From the NCBI RefSeq assembly GCF_018449475.1, contig NZ_JAHCQH010000015.1, forward strand, positions 310,001 through 374,000: DNA of 64,000 nucleotides, written 5' to 3'. The DNA comes from Ancylobacter radicis (GTDB lineage: Bacteria; Pseudomonadota; Alphaproteobacteria; Rhizobiales; Xanthobacteraceae). Every line of letters begins with the position of its first letter. Position 1 is the stretch's first letter. The notes below the pieces were generated by a model that worked only from the letters and a program-made list of their open reading frames with translations, was not told the origin of the DNA and searched no databases. A program made the position numbers and the translations under genes. Below are positions 63,838 to 64,000 of this stretch, one piece after another.

Positions 63838-64000
63838 ATGACCACTTCCCCCGCCAAGGAGCGCCAGATGGCGCCGCTGCGCACCCCGACCGACCTTGGC
63901 GCCGACGCGACGCGGGACATCGCCGCCGCGCTCACCGGCGTGCTGGCCGACATGTTCGCGCTCTATCTCAAGACCAAGAACTTCCACTGGCACATGTCCG
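63838..64000 (+). CDS. Dps/ferritin-like DNA-protection protein (partial, runs off right edge)
   Basis: The first 54 residues of a Dps-family protein. The ferroxidase-site segment LYLKTKNFHWHMS is present, as in Dps proteins where the His and following Asp bind iron. AGGAG lies 8 nt before the ATG. Dps proteins oxidise ferrous iron with peroxide and coat DNA under stress. The rest of the gene is outside the window. Confidence 0.85.
   Translation, partial: MTTSPAKERQMAPLRTPTDLGADATRDIAAALTGVLADMFALYLKTKNFHWHMS

Overview
The window is a GC-rich chromosomal segment of an alphaproteobacterium, most likely order Hyphomicrobiales and plausibly Xanthobacteraceae (Ancylobacter, Starkeya or Xanthobacter type). 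This placement is inferred from gene content and style: the asnO/ngg dipeptide osmolyte operon, two TRAP transporters, a rhizobial-type hydroxyproline cluster, FixJ-like regulators, strong GC bias at third codon positions and intergenic palindromic repeats starting GTCATCC. No rRNA, tRNA, CRISPR array, prophage or intact insertion sequence was seen.

Layout. 1-2.1 kb: a YhaN/YhaO-type ATPase and nuclease pair on the minus strand, with the ATPase running off the edge. 2.1-5.2 kb: an unstable patch with a LysR remnant, an intact LysR gene, an IS5-family transposase relic, and a lower-GC NTF2-like/TetR cassette with a clear palindromic operator. 5.2-8.2 kb: a flavin-binding PNPOx-like protein, an ABC-F ATPase and a small membrane protein. 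8.3-11.3 kb: a surface autotransporter whose passenger looks like a two-lobed aspartic protease, split by one in-frame TAG that separates the two DTG motifs. 11.3-16.0 kb: the complete asnO-ngg-M42 peptidase operon for N-acetylglutaminylglutamine amide (NAGGN). 16.4-18.7 kb: a GAF-PAS-GGDEF-EAL protein with a degenerate GGDEF site. 18.7-25.9 kb: an AraC regulator fused to an acetamidase/formamidase, divergent from a TRAP transporter and a gamma-glutamyltransferase-like hydrolase. 25.9-32.8 kb: a tripartite RND efflux operon with a divergent TetR repressor and a near-consensus promoter. 32.8-47.6 kb: a large hydroxyproline/proline-derivative region with two GntR regulators, a TRAP transporter, an amino-acid ABC transporter, a Ldh-family reductase, two proline-racemase-family enzymes, an enolase-superfamily enzyme, a D-amino-acid dehydrogenase and a DapA-family deaminase. 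47.7-57.9 kb: glgX-treZ-treY (glycogen to trehalose), then opgD-like and opgH-like genes for osmoregulated periplasmic glucans. 58-64 kb: stress and redox genes (PfpI/DJ-1, DUF2188, a PoxB-like enzyme), a FixL/FixJ-style kinase with two response regulators, and the start of a Dps gene.

How it fits together. Three separate loci (NAGGN, trehalose, periplasmic glucans) concern osmotic adaptation. The hydroxyproline region appears built to handle several isomers: 4-hydroxyproline through epimerase, D-Hyp dehydrogenase and deaminase, and probably 3-hydroxyprolines through dehydratases and a pyrroline-2-carboxylate reductase. The last enzyme of the 4-Hyp route, alpha-ketoglutarate semialdehyde dehydrogenase, is not in the window.

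The observations most worth follow-up are the interrupted aspartic-protease autotransporter, the AraC-acetamidase fusion, the proline-racemase paralogue with Ser/Thr in place of the Cys/Cys pair, and a 38-bp dispersed repeat found both between genes and inside treY. All function calls come from reading the sequence; no database search was run.
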